A DNA stretch of 64,000 bases from Homarus americanus (taxonomy: Eukaryota > Arthropoda > Malacostraca > Decapoda > Nephropidae), in contig NW_024726235.1 of assembly GCF_018991925.1 (NCBI RefSeq), forward strand, positions 2,096,372 to 2,160,371, in the 5' to 3' direction. Position 1 is the stretch's first letter, and each line of letters starts with the position of its first letter. The notes beneath the pieces are model-generated. The model saw only the letters and a program-made list of their open reading frames with translations. It did not search any database and was not told where the DNA came from. The position numbers were made by a program, and so were the translations under genes. Shown one piece after another: positions 37,079 to 50,332 of this stretch.

Positions 37079-37080
<2 letters not shown>
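36546..37080. other. AT-rich stretch without gene
   Basis: Nothing beyond AT-rich sequence, short TA runs (36,877) and CACT repeats (37,012-37,025). Confidence 0.55.
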
Positions 37081-37980
<900 letters not shown>

Positions 37981-38424
37981 TCATAACCCAACAAATATCA
38001 GGAATAATACAGAAGAAAACACCGAATATAATACACCGTGACGTCACTAATTATACTCGCACTCGACAATTTCATATAATTTCGTATAATTCCACGTAGC
38101 GGTGAGTTATATAGTTATTATCTCAAATTTATCGCTCGTCGATCCGCTTGCCCCATTCCTTAGTTCGTCACTTTTCGGGGGGGAAGGGGGAGGGGGTCCA
38201 CGGTCACGGGTCGGGGTCGTGGGAGGAGGGTAGAGATTATGTCAAGGGTAGGGAGAAAAAGGAGGAAGGGAGGGAAGGTGGGTGAGGAACATAATTAAGG
38301 TGGTTCAGTGGTTAGGTTAGATTAGGTTAGAACACATACTAATAAATTCTCACACATCTGGCATCACCGCTCACATATGGAAGTTTAATTCTCTCAGTTT
38401 GTCAGTTAGAAAAGGCGTTACCTT
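37981..38424. other. No gene seen; short TTAGG run
   Basis: Mixed sequence, G-rich patches (38,178-38,300) and a short GGTTAG-type run (38,311-38,331). Confidence 0.5.
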
Positions 38425-38668
38425 TTCTCAGCACCCCCCTCACCCCACCCCCCACCCCTCACCCCCACCCCCACCCCCACCCCTCACCCCTCACCCCTCA
38501 CCCCCCCCCCCACCCCCCACCTCACCCCCCCCCTCACCCAACACCCCTCACCCAACACCCCTCACCCCCCACCCCCACCCCACCCCCCCACCCCCCACCC
38601 CACCCCCTCACCCACCACCCACCTCACCCACCCCCACCCCTCACCCACCCCCCACCTCACCTCACACC
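38425..38668. repeat. C-rich CACCCC array, quadruplex-prone
   Basis: About 240 bases of CACCCC, TCACCC and long C runs. The complement has dozens of closely spaced G3-G10 runs, a strong G-quadruplex signature on the minus strand and i-motif potential on the plus strand. The Pro/Thr/His open frame is an artefact. Confidence 0.93.
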
Positions 38669-40144
38669 TCCTCCTTCCCCAAAACGAAAAATTACACCCA
38701 ATTTCCATACCTACAATTTCAACACTTGCATAAAAACGCAATATAATTTACAATGTATCTGACTTACACTTTCCCATAAAATTTCCTTAATGTGACCTGG
38801 ATATCCCTATAAAATGTCCTGAGAAGAGACTAATTTGCAGATTAAGTAGAGAGAGAGAGAGAGAGAGTTGAGAGAGAGCAAGAGAGACGGCCATTTTAAC
38901 TATGACACAATGGGCGAGTTAGTTTCTTTATCTCTAACATGGGGAGAGAGGGTAGGGGGGTGGGTGGGTGGTGGGTGGAATGGGGGGTGGTGGGTGCTGT
39001 CTGTCTGTCTGTCTTTGTTTCTCTCTCTGGGATGAAAGACATGAGATAAAAAATATATAAGACATCAATATAAAATTGTCTTCAAAGAGTAACTATTATT
39101 CTTGTTAGGAGGTCTCACGCTCTCTCTCTCTCTCTCTATTCTACTTTTTGTTTTCATTTTTATTTATTTCATGAAGAACGACGACTGTCTGAGGGCGTTG
39201 AGTGACAGCCAGAATTATGCTGTCAGTCAGACGTATGTTTTAACTACATGAACAGCTAATGTGTAATGTGGCCTCAAACTCACTATCCTTGACCTCCTTA
39301 CCCTCCTCTCTACCTCCTCCTCCTCCTCCCTCCCATCCCTTCCTTCATTCCCCGATCCCTCCATCCTCCCTCCCTGGCAGTCTCCATCCCTCCCTCCTTC
39401 TCTACCTCACTGATAAACAAACAATTAATATACAGGAGAAATCATGTTTTAGTCATTCTTAAAGTTCCCATATATATCATTCTCATCGTCTAGATTCTAA
39501 CCTGCCCCCAGGTAAGAAGAAAATCTGTCCCTTTAACCACCACACCATTCCGTATCATTCTCCTCACGTTCACATCCACAAGACAAAAGGAGGGGAGGAG
39601 GGTAAGGGAGAGGGGAAGGGGGAAGGGAGAGGGGAAGGGGGGGGAAATCAAAGACGAAATAATTACCATCACACGAGAGCTCGCCCTTACGGGATCCAAC
39701 TACGTATTCTAAAGCCCCCATGTTCATTAAGCTACCAACACACTTCCCCCAAAAGAGTATTCAATCCCTCTTCTTCCTCAAAACCTTCCATCATCTCCTC
39801 CATCACACGTCCACAACCCTAGAAAGTGATTAGCACGGCCATTATGCCAAGGGGGACACTCCAAAAAGAGGATTGAGTGAACCCACTTGATATTCTTATG
39901 GCAGAACACGGAACCTAACTTGAGCCCAAATTAACCTCGTTATCCCTAACTAACCTAACCTAACTTCACACGACTACCACCAGAACACGACACACCACAC
40001 TCTGTCTTGTCGTAATCTCACACGACTGTCAGAGATATGTCAAGGAGTGAAAGACTCAGGCATCGTAAATCAAAAGTTTTCCGCAATGCTACACACCAGA
40101 GGTAAATTTAACCTCAGTGTGTTCGATGACGACAGTTCATATCG

Positions 40145-40148
<4 letters not shown>
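38669..40148. other. No gene seen; minor microsatellites
   Basis: The stretch holds GA (38,851-38,886), GGGTGG-rich (38,940-38,995), TGTC (38,999-39,014) and CT (39,120-39,138) runs, TCC-rich sequence (39,300-39,410) and a purine-rich tract (39,588-39,650). A CCTAA run lies at 39,947-39,962. No exon supported. Confidence 0.55.
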
Positions 40149-40198
<50 letters not shown>

Positions 40199-40711
40199 AA
40201 ACTTAACCATTGTCCTCAAAAGGTTATACACAAATCCATAATTTTTACAGCTTGAAAATTTAAAAAAAAATATATAAAAATCCCACGAAAATTTAATCCA
40301 GGAAAAGACAGCCGAACCCAAAGTCTTATCTGTGTATTTTAGAACGAAACTGTCTCCTAAAGTTCTCTTCCCCACATTTTGAAACTTTCTTAAAAACTTT
40401 CGATGGGTAAACTCGGAAGGGGAGATTATTATGTTGCCTTTCCGACAATAGGATCTCGCCAAAATCGGCCTCGGGGTTTACATATTGATTTTGTTTTTCC
40501 TCTACAAGACTAGAATGAAATAAAATCCACTCCGAGTTCACGTAGACGGGACAGTATTCATACTTACAGAGCCAGGGAGGAAGAATACAGCATTGTATCG
40601 TATTCGCTGTATTTTGCTGTATTTTGCAACGGGGAAGGACGCATACAGATGTCTCTTTGTTAGTAAGTGTTTTTATTTCAATTTTCAACCAGCGCATAGA
40701 TGATATATATA

Positions 40712-40768
<57 letters not shown>

Positions 40769-40770
40769 GG
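40149..40770. repeat. GA and GT microsatellites flanking an unassigned open frame
   Basis: (GA)n at 40,148-40,195 and (GT)n at 40,713-40,767. Between them a 123-codon minus-strand frame (40,697-40,326) has normal composition and begins MRWLKIEIKTLTNKETSVCV. It has no recognisable domain or splice partner and is probably chance. Confidence 0.6.
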
Positions 40771-41570
40771 TCATAGTAACACTCTCACGCCAAAACTTAT
40801 ATAAATCCAAGGAGTTTAAGTGAAGGTAAAGACCCGACAAACAAATCTATCACGGACGCACGGGCATAAGGGCGGAGGGACGGACAGAGTAGTTATATCC
40901 TCCACGGACTTTTGTACGTTGGGAGAAGAGGTTTGGGGGTAGGGGGTAGAGAGGGGAGAGGTGGGAGAATTGTCAATGGAGAAAGACCTGAATCCTGATA
41001 TACAAGGAAGCAATTTGATGCTTGGATTGAGATATATATGAAACACACACACACACAAACAAACAAAACAAGCATTCTATCTTTCTATCTTTCTATCTAT
41101 CTATCTATCTGATCTTCAGAGTAATTTACTGGCAATGTTGCCATGATTAAACACGAACAAAATCACACAACACAAATAGTAGTATTAAGTAATTTTCATG
41201 TGTGTGTGTGTGTGTGTGCGTGCGGAAAGAATACGTTCATAGCGTGTCTGTGGCCAGCCAACTCCCCAGAAAAAATCAATCGATGTCTTGCTAACTCTGA
41301 CCCCCAAACTGACTTTTAAACCTATGTAATAATTCAGATGTGTATTAGGGTACCACATACACACACACACACACACACCAGCTGTAAACCTAAGACATGA
41401 CTCTTTAATCTCAATTTCAAGGCCATAAAACTGACTCGCCAACCTTGTGTATACACAGTCAGCTGGGAAACGTACTCACACGCACGTCCTTGGCAAGACT
41501 TGTTTACTGCCCTCAATTAAAACGGAAGTTATTTAATAAGCTGAATATCAAACTCCTGTGCCCAAATAAT

Positions 41571-41602
<32 letters not shown>

Positions 41603-41655
41603 CAAGAATGTTCCACACTTGGTATCCCACTTCCCGGCACCGTACTGTCTCTCAC
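40771..41655. other. No gene seen; CTAT, GT and CA runs
   Basis: (CTAT/CTTT)n at 41,078-41,110, GT runs at 41,200-41,222 and 41,576-41,600, CA at 41,356-41,378. No gene supported. Confidence 0.55.
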
Positions 41656-41689
41656 GAGGTGAGTACAGACTGTACTCAGTCTGTACTCA

Positions 41690-41693
<4 letters not shown>
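41656..41693. repeat. Perfect 17-bp inverted repeat (hairpin)
   Basis: Arm GAGGTGAGTACAGACTG (41,656-41,672) and its exact complement (41,677-41,693) flank a four-base loop TACT. It sits immediately upstream of, and overlaps by two to three bases, the CTCTGAAGAT motif of the adjoining repeat. Confidence 0.9.
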
Positions 41694-42455
<762 letters not shown>

Positions 42456-43295
42456 CTTGCTTAGCTCCCTTCCCCCCCCCCCCCCCCCCCTGCCTCCCTT
42501 GAGCTGTGTGTGGCCACCAACCCAACCAATCACCTCGACTCAGCCCACCTGCTATCACTCCCGACTACTTTACTTCCCGTTTCTATGCTTTCCTTCTCTC
42601 TCTCCTCTCCTCTCCCATGGCAGTCACTTGCCACTCTACTTCATCATCATCATATACCTCCATCACTCGGCGGCGCCTTTATCTACTGTAGGTGTGTGTG
42701 TGACGCCTGTCAGCCCGCTCCGGTACCCCGCGTACCCAAATGTCTAAAGGTACAATGGATTGATTGGAATATTCATATCTTAAATATGTTTTTTTAGGTT
42801 GTCGAGTACGGTGATTCTCTCCTTTAAACACCTTTAATTTATTGGTTTTCGCCAGGAGAATACGTTAGAGGTGACGACCCTGGTAAACACACACACACAC
42901 AGGTAGTAATAGTCCTCGTTGGTATATACCAGATTTGTTTAAGCTCAGTCCGTATATTAATAAACGTTGTAGTTAATTGTGATAAGGTTCTTTTATTTAC
43001 AAAACTCTAACACATTTATTAGTATCCATTTGTTATGTTTCTCTGTGTGCTTGAAGGAAAAAACACTGAAATCCTTAGAAAAATAAACATGCTTCCTTAG
43101 AAGAGATGCAGTAGTGAGTTAAACAACAATTTGAGGAGCCACAGCGAGCAACTCAACCCGATAACTAATTTTTAAAAACATATTTGACATATTCTTAAAC
43201 ATGTTTAAGAAAAAAAACACTGGACTCATTGTGCAAGATTTATACATTAAAATACTGAGGCGAGAAGAACCGACATTTTTCTTTACAATAACAAG
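42456..43295. other. No gene seen
   Basis: A 17-20 base C tract (42,471-42,490), mixed C-rich sequence and a CA run (42,888-42,902). Nothing recognised. Confidence 0.5.
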
Positions 43296-43470
43296 CCATC
43301 ACGTTACGAGGCAATGGTCATCAACCCGGGATATGACCAGCAGAGCTGACTTTTCTTTTTAATGGGGGTGAGACAACCCTGGCAGAGACCACCGACCTAC
43401 ATCAGGGCCGAGGGGGGGGGGTAAAAGAGGAAATAAATTACGTCATAAACAGATACAGAAAAGGAAAAAA
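43296..43470 (+). mobile_element. SINE-like fragment sharing body with 34-kb SINE
   Basis: AATGGGGGTGAGACAACCCT through ACCGACCTACATCAGGGCCG, followed by a G run and an A-rich tail, parallels the body of the SINE at 33,995-34,187. The tRNA head is unclear, so this is a diverged or truncated copy. Confidence 0.45.
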
Positions 43471-43881
43471 TAATATAACTGATCAAGAGCGAAAACGATA
43501 TACATTATATGTTGTGTTTTCAAGGTAAGAGAAAATATGGAGAACCTGCAATTGTATGCAAATGAGGCAGAAAGTTAGATCAGCAACCCGAGACTTGGTC
43601 ACACATTTTATGATATATGGCAGCAGGGTCTACCATTAGAAAACACATTATGCTTCCAATATCTTCCTAGGCGGTAGTACCTCCCTGTTTGATAATAGCT
43701 AGTTCCTCTCTCGCACCTTGGGCCAAGCTTAGATACACCTGACTCACCTCCAAGTGCTGTAGTTATCACACCAAGGATGAGTTGAGAGTAAAGGAGTAAA
43801 GACTTCAATGATGCTTAATGATAAACAAAGAGTATACTGCCGCCTGAAGGTGACATATTTGGTCAGTCATGGTAATGAAAC

Positions 43882-43940
<59 letters not shown>

Positions 43941-44540
43941 CGTTAAATCAACACTATCCGTCTTCACTGTCTAGATCCCATCCTTAATACCAGCAACGGA
44001 GATTTGTGTTTAAGAAGATCTCCTGGATAAAGCAGCTGTGTTAGTAATAGGGGTGGTAGGGGTGGTAGGGGTGGTGGTGGTGGTGGTGGTGTGGTAGGGG
44101 TAGGTGGTGGTGGTGGTGGTAGGGTGGTTGGTAGGGGTGGTGGGTTGGTTATAAGTGGTAGTATTAGTAATGGTGGTGACGGTGTTAGTGGTAGCGGCGG
44201 TGGTGGTGGTGGAAGAGGTAGTGTTGGTGGTGGTGGTAGTGGTTGTGGTAGGGGTGGTGGTTGGTTATAAGTGGTAGTATTAGTAATGGTGGTGACGGTG
44301 TTAGTGGTAGCGGTGGTGGAAGAGGTAGTGTTGGTAGTGGTAAAGGTGGTGGTGGTGGTGGTAGTACTGGTAATGGTGGTGGTGGTGGTGGTTTTAGTGG
44401 TAGTGGTTTTAGTGGTAGTGGTGGTTAGTTGGTTGGTTATATGTGGTGGTAGTAGTAGTAATAGTAGTGGTGATGGTGGTATTGGTGGCTGCTATGATGC
44501 TGGTGGTGGTAGTGGCGGCACTGGAGGGCGGTATTCTGCC
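43471..44540. repeat. CA microsatellite and GGT-rich array
   Basis: (CA)n at 43,882-43,939 and a long degenerate (GGT/AGTGGTGGT)n array at about 44,045-44,520, including two copies of GGTTATAAGTGGTAGTATTA (44,147 and 44,264). Poly-Val frames are artefacts. Confidence 0.9.
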
Positions 44541-44854
44541 AGGACTGTTATCATGTGACGTCTCAGGGGCTTGGTAAGGGAACCCCGAGACAGAGGAGAG
44601 CTGGAGGGGGAAGCCTACGTGACTGGAACACCAAGCAGATATTTGGGAGGCAAATCGGCAAGAGGATTCCTTCTTCTTTCAGCCATACAGATTCTGAAAT
44701 GCTACGACTCTCTCTCTCTCTCTCTCTCTCGCTTGGGTGGGTGGAAGGTAATGGGAATAAAGATGGTAAACAGTGACAATGATTAATGCTGAAAAATATT
44801 GATATTATTCAAGAACTACTTTTAAAACTGTTATTACTACTTTTACTCCTATTA

Positions 44855-44918
<64 letters not shown>

Positions 44919-44953
44919 AATATTTAATAATAATAATAATAATAATAATAAAG

Positions 44954-45042
<89 letters not shown>

Positions 45043-45055
45043 CTCCCATGAATAG
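44541..45055. repeat. CT, ATT, AAT and GA microsatellites
   Basis: (CT)n at 44,708-44,731, (ATT)n at 44,857-44,918, (AAT)n at 44,927-44,951 and (GA)n at 44,957-45,040. No gene. Confidence 0.93.
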
Positions 45056-46019
45056 CAAATCGGTGTTTTTTCTAATTCCACTTTGATCTATGACTGTGAC
45101 TTTGTGGCTCCTCGCCCTTGAGCGCTGGATGAGGATATACTCTTCTCCTCTCACCCTTGAGCGCTAAATAAGAATATAATCGTCTCACCCCACCCTTAAG
45201 TTGTGGTTTAGAATATCCACGTTCGACCTCGCCCTTGAGCGCGATGATAAAGGCTGGGGGGTGAGGTGGTTAAGGTTCCGGAGACTTTTAACTGTTATCG
45301 ACCCAGGGTGAGGGCGAGGAGGTGTTGGCCTCGTGACGGGAGGTACCTCAAGCTAGTCTTCCCTGTGCCTCTCAACCCGCTCGACCTCCTACCGCTCTGT
45401 GGTATCACACACACACACACACTTCTATGACCTCGACAACAAAATACTTAAAACAAATTAACTTTCTATTTAATCCGCCGCCATGTTCTCTCTCTCTCTC
45501 TCATCTCGGTTTACTCTCAATATAAGCAGTGTCTGCCTCCCCCTGCCTCACATGGTATAATGCTTCACGACCTCTCAGGGTACACAGTTCACTGCCTCTC
45601 GAGAAACAATTTTTCCACACACACACACACACTCACACACACACACACACATGCTAGAATATTACTGCATGTTGATAATACTCGTATTTGTAAATTCCCC
45701 TCGAATACCTCGATATTCACCAAAAATACACTATGATGAAATATTTATTGGGTAAAATTCATTGTGAGTTAATCTTTTTGTACTGCGTATCACTAATCTT
45801 TCTTAATATTCCAGTGTAATAAAGAAAAAAAGTTTGACAAACACACACACACACAGGCAGGTTTTATGTGAACAACTAAAAGCGTCAGTCAGAGCCGGGG
45901 GCCGAGCCGAGTACACCAGATTATGTTAAGTACTGTTGTTAATCTCTTAGTTCAATACTCCTCCCACTCTCGGCTCTCCTGCCTGCTGGTATACCCACTA
46001 TCTCTCTGTCTCTCATTTG
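45056..46019. other. CGCCCTTGAGCG repeats and CA runs; no gene seen
   Basis: CTCGCCCTTGAGCGCT-like units recur at about 45,112, 45,149, 45,187 (weak) and 45,228. CA runs lie at 45,408-45,421, 45,616-45,651 and 45,840-45,855. No exon supported. Confidence 0.55.
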
Positions 46020-46269
46020 GTGCTGGTGACCTACGTAGACCTCTATCTACTCGCCTTGTCATTTGATCCCCATGCACCTGACCTCTGGATGACCTTCTGT
46101 GGCGTGTAATCTGGGTTGATCTTAACCTATGATTGTGTCTTCAATGGCCGATCTACTACAACTACTAACCCTGGTGACCTTCGCATGACCTCGATCAACG
46201 GGTGAACTCCACGTGCCCTTGTGACCTCTTTGACGACCCTATATCTGACCTCCTGGCTCTCGGGGAACG
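46020..46269 (+). promoter_or_regulatory. Putative promoter/5' UTR with TGACCT half-site cluster
   Basis: The 250 bases before the channel start codon contain six TGACCT motifs, which read AGGTCA (nuclear-receptor half-site) on the minus strand. They start at 46,027, 46,079, 46,090, 46,175, 46,186 and 46,222, and a seventh is at 46,246. Two pairs (46,079/46,090 and 46,175/46,186) are direct repeats with exactly five-base spacers. No TATA box is obvious. The regulatory role is inference from position and motif. Confidence 0.35.
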
Positions 46270-46357
46270 ATGGGTAATACCGAAAGCAGTGTGACGTCAG
46301 GAGTGAAGGCTCAGGCCAATTCTGTGGTTGAGATCTACAGTCTGGTCGACCTCAATG
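46270..46357 (+). CDS. TRPV-type channel (Nanchung/Inactive-like), exon 1
   Basis: ATG at 46,270 opens 29 codons plus one base and ends at a consensus donor GTGAGT (46,358). The peptide starts MGNTESSVTSGVKAQANSVV and continues EIYSLVDLN. The MGNTES start and the (V/I)Y-x-LVD-x-(N/G)GGG junction fit the intracellular N-terminus of insect-type TRPV channels as I recall them. These channels are cation channels of mechanosensory (chordotonal) neurons. The exon ends in phase 1 and joins exon 2 in frame to make a GGG motif. TGACCT motifs lie upstream. The start is supported by the absence of earlier in-frame sequence resembling protein. Upstream non-coding exons cannot be excluded. Confidence 0.62.
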
Positions 46358-46409
46358 GTGAGTACAACCACACTTTTGTTTTGAGATCACATGAAGATTA
46401 ACCAGCCAA

Positions 46410-46645
46410 ACACTAAACCAACTTAACCTAACTTTACTACATTAACACAAACCTAACCTAACCTTACCATCTTAAAACAAGAGTAGCCTAACCTAACTTA
46501 GCCTACCCTAATCTTACCATCTTAGCACAAAAGTAGCCTAATCTATCCTAACCTAACCTAACTTAAATCAACCTAAACTAACCTAATCTAACTTAACCAC
46601 CACAAAACCTAACCTAAATTAACCTAACCTATCTTAACTTCTAGG
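46410..46645 (-). repeat. Degenerate TTAGG-like repeats in intron 1
   Basis: CCTAA, CTTAA and CCTAAT pentamers, with ACCATCTTAACACAA-type segments repeated (46,466 and 46,517). Same family as the arrays at 4.6 and 24.5 kb. Confidence 0.8.
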
Positions 46646-47035
46646 TAACTTAAGGATAATTAATTATTAGGCTAAATAAACAGGGGGGGGGGAGGGGGGT
46701 AATCTTCACATGATCCTTCCTTTGTACTTCTAAAAAATAATAAAAAATAAAACACAAATATTCCATAAACCAATAAAAACAAAAATAACACCAAGACCCA
46801 ATAAGTAACTCAATCAGTAACCAATCCCCTACTCCCAGACCACTCAATTTACTAATCAGACACTCGCTCAGTATGAACACCGTAATGTGGGTCAATTATT
46901 CACTTATATAGGGTAAGGCCATCATCTAACAGCACCACCAATCAATCCCATCAATTATGTATACCCGTTAATGAGTTCAGTAATCATCCTCCACCTTGTT
47001 TACACAGGGCAGAGGGAGCGGGAAGGGGACTCTAA

Positions 47036-47161
47036 ATACACATACATACATACATACATACATACATACATACATACATACATACCATATATATACATAC
47101 ATACATACCATACATACATATACACATGCATATAGACACATACATACGCATACAGTCACTC

Positions 47162-47203
<42 letters not shown>
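47036..47203. repeat. CATA tetranucleotide and CA microsatellites
   Basis: (CATA)n at about 47,039-47,158 with interruptions, and (CA)n at 47,166-47,203. Confidence 0.92.
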
Positions 47204-47207
<4 letters not shown>

Positions 47208-47649
47208 CCCAGGTATGCTGAGGACAGTGCCTCTAATTGCGCTCCGACTTATACTAATTCAGACTAATTATATTTATTTTCTCCTGCAACTTTTCCTCTC
47301 TTTTTTTTTCTTTTAAATGTTGAAATTCTTTTAATCATTTCTGTGAGAAGTTTTTTAACACTGGTACTGAAACGGCGTAATAAAAGTCATAAGAACTTGG
47401 CTTAGCACTAAATTTCAACTGAATATAAAATATGAAATATAAATGAAAGTTAATATACATAATTTATACATATGCAGAATACATTGCTTCATTGCTTCGA
47501 AAATTGTGTCGGACTATTTATATTATTATGTATTAAGCTTCTGAAATTCTTACATCTATGACTCCCCTGATCAGTTCATTTTGAAGGCGTTCGAGGATAT
47601 ACCGCGTGGTCGACTTAAGTAAATGCACTCATACAAGCACGACGCAGAG

Positions 47650-47840
47650 ACTTAGACTGGAAACTAGAAGACAGGAAAAAACACCTGGAACACATTTAGA
47701 CCGGAAACTGGAAAGCGGGGAAAACTGTAACACATTTAGACTGGAAACTGGAAGGTGGTGGAAAAAGAAAACAAAACCTGGAACACACTTACTGGAAACT
47801 GGAAGGTGGGGATAAAAAAATCCTTGAACAAACTTACTGG
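47650..47840 (+). repeat. Minisatellite, about 45-57 bp, ACTGGAAACTGGAAGG unit
   Basis: Four to five units are built on TTAGACTGGAAACTGGAAGG, then a GGGGAAAA-like linker and CCTGGAACACA. Lengths vary through A-run and linker changes. Confidence 0.85.
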
Positions 47841-47984
47841 ACTCAAAACGCAATAAAAAATCCGAATGCACACAAATTAAAAATGGCGAATTAATTAACT
47901 TCAAAGTCATATGACGAAATATGCGTATTGGAGTCGTCTCAACACTAACTATGAAATATTAAAATGTTCAGCGCCTGTTTTAGT

Positions 47985-48960
47985 CCTCGTAGATAACCCG
48001 AGAGTACTTTAAACCCTTGAGTACGATGACTTGATTACAGTTATAACCCTCGTAGATAACCTGATAGTACTTAAAATCCCTTGAGTACGATGACTTGATT
48101 ACAGTTATAACCCTCGTAGATAACCCGAGAGTACTTAAAACCCTTGAGTACGATGACTTGATTACAGTTATAACCCTCGTAGATAACCTGAGAGTACTAA
48201 AATCCCATGAGTACGATGACTTGATTAGTTATAACCCTCGTAGGTAACCTGAGAGTACTAAAATCCCTTGAGCACGATGACTTGATTGGTTATAACCCTC
48301 ATAGATAACCTGATAGTACTAAAATCCCTTGAGCACGATGACTTGATTAGTTATAACCCTCGTAGGTAACCTGAGAGTACTAAAATCCCTTGAGCACGAT
48401 GACTTGATTGGTTATAACCCTAATAGATAACCTGATAGTACTAAAATCCCTTGAGCACGATGACTTGATTGGTTATAACCCTAATAGATAACCTGAGAGT
48501 ACTAAAATCCCTTGAGCACGATGACTTGATTACAGTTATAACCCTCGTAGATAACCTGATAGTACTTAAAATCCCTTGAGTACGATGACTTGATTACAGT
48601 TATAACCCTCGTAGATAACCCGAGAGTACTTAAAACCCTTGAGTACGATGACTTGATTACAGTTATAACCCTCGTAGATAACCTGAGAGTACTAAAATCC
48701 CATGAGTACGATGACTTGATTAGTTATAACCCTCGTAGGTAACCTGAGAGTACTAAAATCCCTTGAGCACGATGACTTGATTGGTTATAACCCTCATAGA
48801 TAACCTGATAGTACTAAAATCCCTTGAGCACGATGACTTGATTAGTTATAACCCTCGTAGGTAACCTGAGAGTACTAAAATCCCTTGAGCACGATGACTT
48901 GATTGGTTATAACCCTCGTAGATAACCTGATAGTACTTAAAATCCCTTGAGTACGATGAC
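47985..48960 (+). repeat. 62-bp minisatellite with 495-bp higher-order repeat
   Basis: About 16 units of 59-64 bp contain CCTCGTAGATAACCTGAGAG, TACTAAAATCCCTTGAG and TACGATGACTTGATTA. Variants (CGTAG/CATAG/AATAG, GAGAG/GATAG, TACG/CACG, TTACAG/TTAG/TTGG) recur in the same order. The 360 bases at 48,061-48,420 appear identical to 48,556-48,915, an offset of 495 bases or eight units. Confidence 0.96.
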
Positions 48961-49505
48961 AAAATTCCACTAAAAAATCGGAACAAAATTCACAATAACA
49001 AGAATGTCATCTTGAGAAAATAACAACAACAACCAACAATCATAAAGATGAAGAACAAAAACAAACAAAACACAAAATAAAAAAAAATAAAAAAATAAAA
49101 ATAAAAAAACAGACCAACAAACACAAAAAAACAAGAAAAACAGACACAAACAATACCCAAACACCCATTAAAACAACACAACCTTGGATGTTCATTAACT
49201 TCTTTCATAGATAAAAAAAAAAAAAATAGAAAAAACTATAAAAAAAATCAGGAAACTCTAGAAATATTAAAAACTAATAAAAACACACAAGTAACATCCA
49301 TGACACTAAAGCCCCAAAAAATATATATATAATTTTTACTGAGACGATGAAGAATATATTATATAATACAATTTCATATAACTCTCTATAATTATAATAC
49401 TATACATAATTACATATACAGGGGTATACATATTTAACAGAGCTTTATATATAAAATAATTAAATTCAACACAACTTCATTAACAGCAGAGACATAAAGG
49501 TATTA
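48961..49505. other. A-rich low-complexity intronic stretch
   Basis: A-rich with AAAAATAAAA and CAAACAAA runs and a TATA-rich part (49,320-49,400). Lys/Asn-type and Phe-rich frames are artefacts. Confidence 0.7.
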
Positions 49506-49507
49506 AT

Positions 49508-49675
49508 ATGGCTAATGGCTTATGACTGAAAATGACAAAATCAACGAGTATTAACATAGCTTATGACTGAAAAAGACAAAATAAACGAATATTAACATGA
49601 CTTATGACTGAAAATGACAAAATCAACAAATATTTACATGACTTATGACTGAAAATGACAAAATAAAAGACATTA
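49508..49675 (+). repeat. Four-copy 41-bp tandem repeat
   Basis: TTATGACTGAAAATGACAAA starts at 49,520, 49,561, 49,602 and 49,643, an exact 41-base period. Each is followed by a variable ATCAACGAATATTAACATG. Confidence 0.92.
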
Positions 49676-49885
49676 CTTTTATACCTATAATTTTTACCAA
49701 CTTTTGCGATTTTTTTTACGAAGAATAAAACTCATAATCTCCCCAACACCTCTGAACTTAACCAAGAAATAACGAAAAATCTCTTAAGTTGTCAAGTTCA
49801 CACGAGGAATATATAATGAGGTGAGAGAGACTACAACAAATCGGAATATTTTTTAAGTCAAAGTTCAGCGAGGAAGAAGAGGAAG

Positions 49886-49887
<2 letters not shown>

Positions 49888-49918
<31 letters not shown>

Positions 49919-49938
49919 GCAACAACAACAACAACAAC

Positions 49939-49977
<39 letters not shown>

Positions 49978-50271
49978 CTACACCACAATGACCATCAAAC
50001 CACACAGAGACTATACCTTAACTATACCATCCCCAGTTAAGATAAAATATTAAAAGAACGTAATTCTTTTTTTTCAGAATCCATCAACTCTAAAGCGTAA
50101 TTATAAAAAAAAAACTACAGTAAGACTTATTTTTTAATGCGAGATTTCTAAGTCTTTTTTTACGCTTTCAGGGTTTTGTAATTTTTTTTAAAATGATTCG
50201 AATATTACGTAAATTTAATGTGTCAAGGTAAAATAGATCTAAAAGTTGATAACAGGGTCAATGCTGGAACC

Positions 50272-50332
<61 letters not shown>
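49888..50332. repeat. AAC, AAT and CA microsatellites
   Basis: (AAC)n at 49,888-49,940, (AAT)n at 49,941-49,976 and (CA)n at 50,274-50,330, with AT-rich sequence between. Confidence 0.92.

Noticed and set aside
40326..40697. 123-codon minus-strand frame of normal composition
   Set aside because: No domain, splice partner or start context was recognised. It is within chance length for this amount of sequence.
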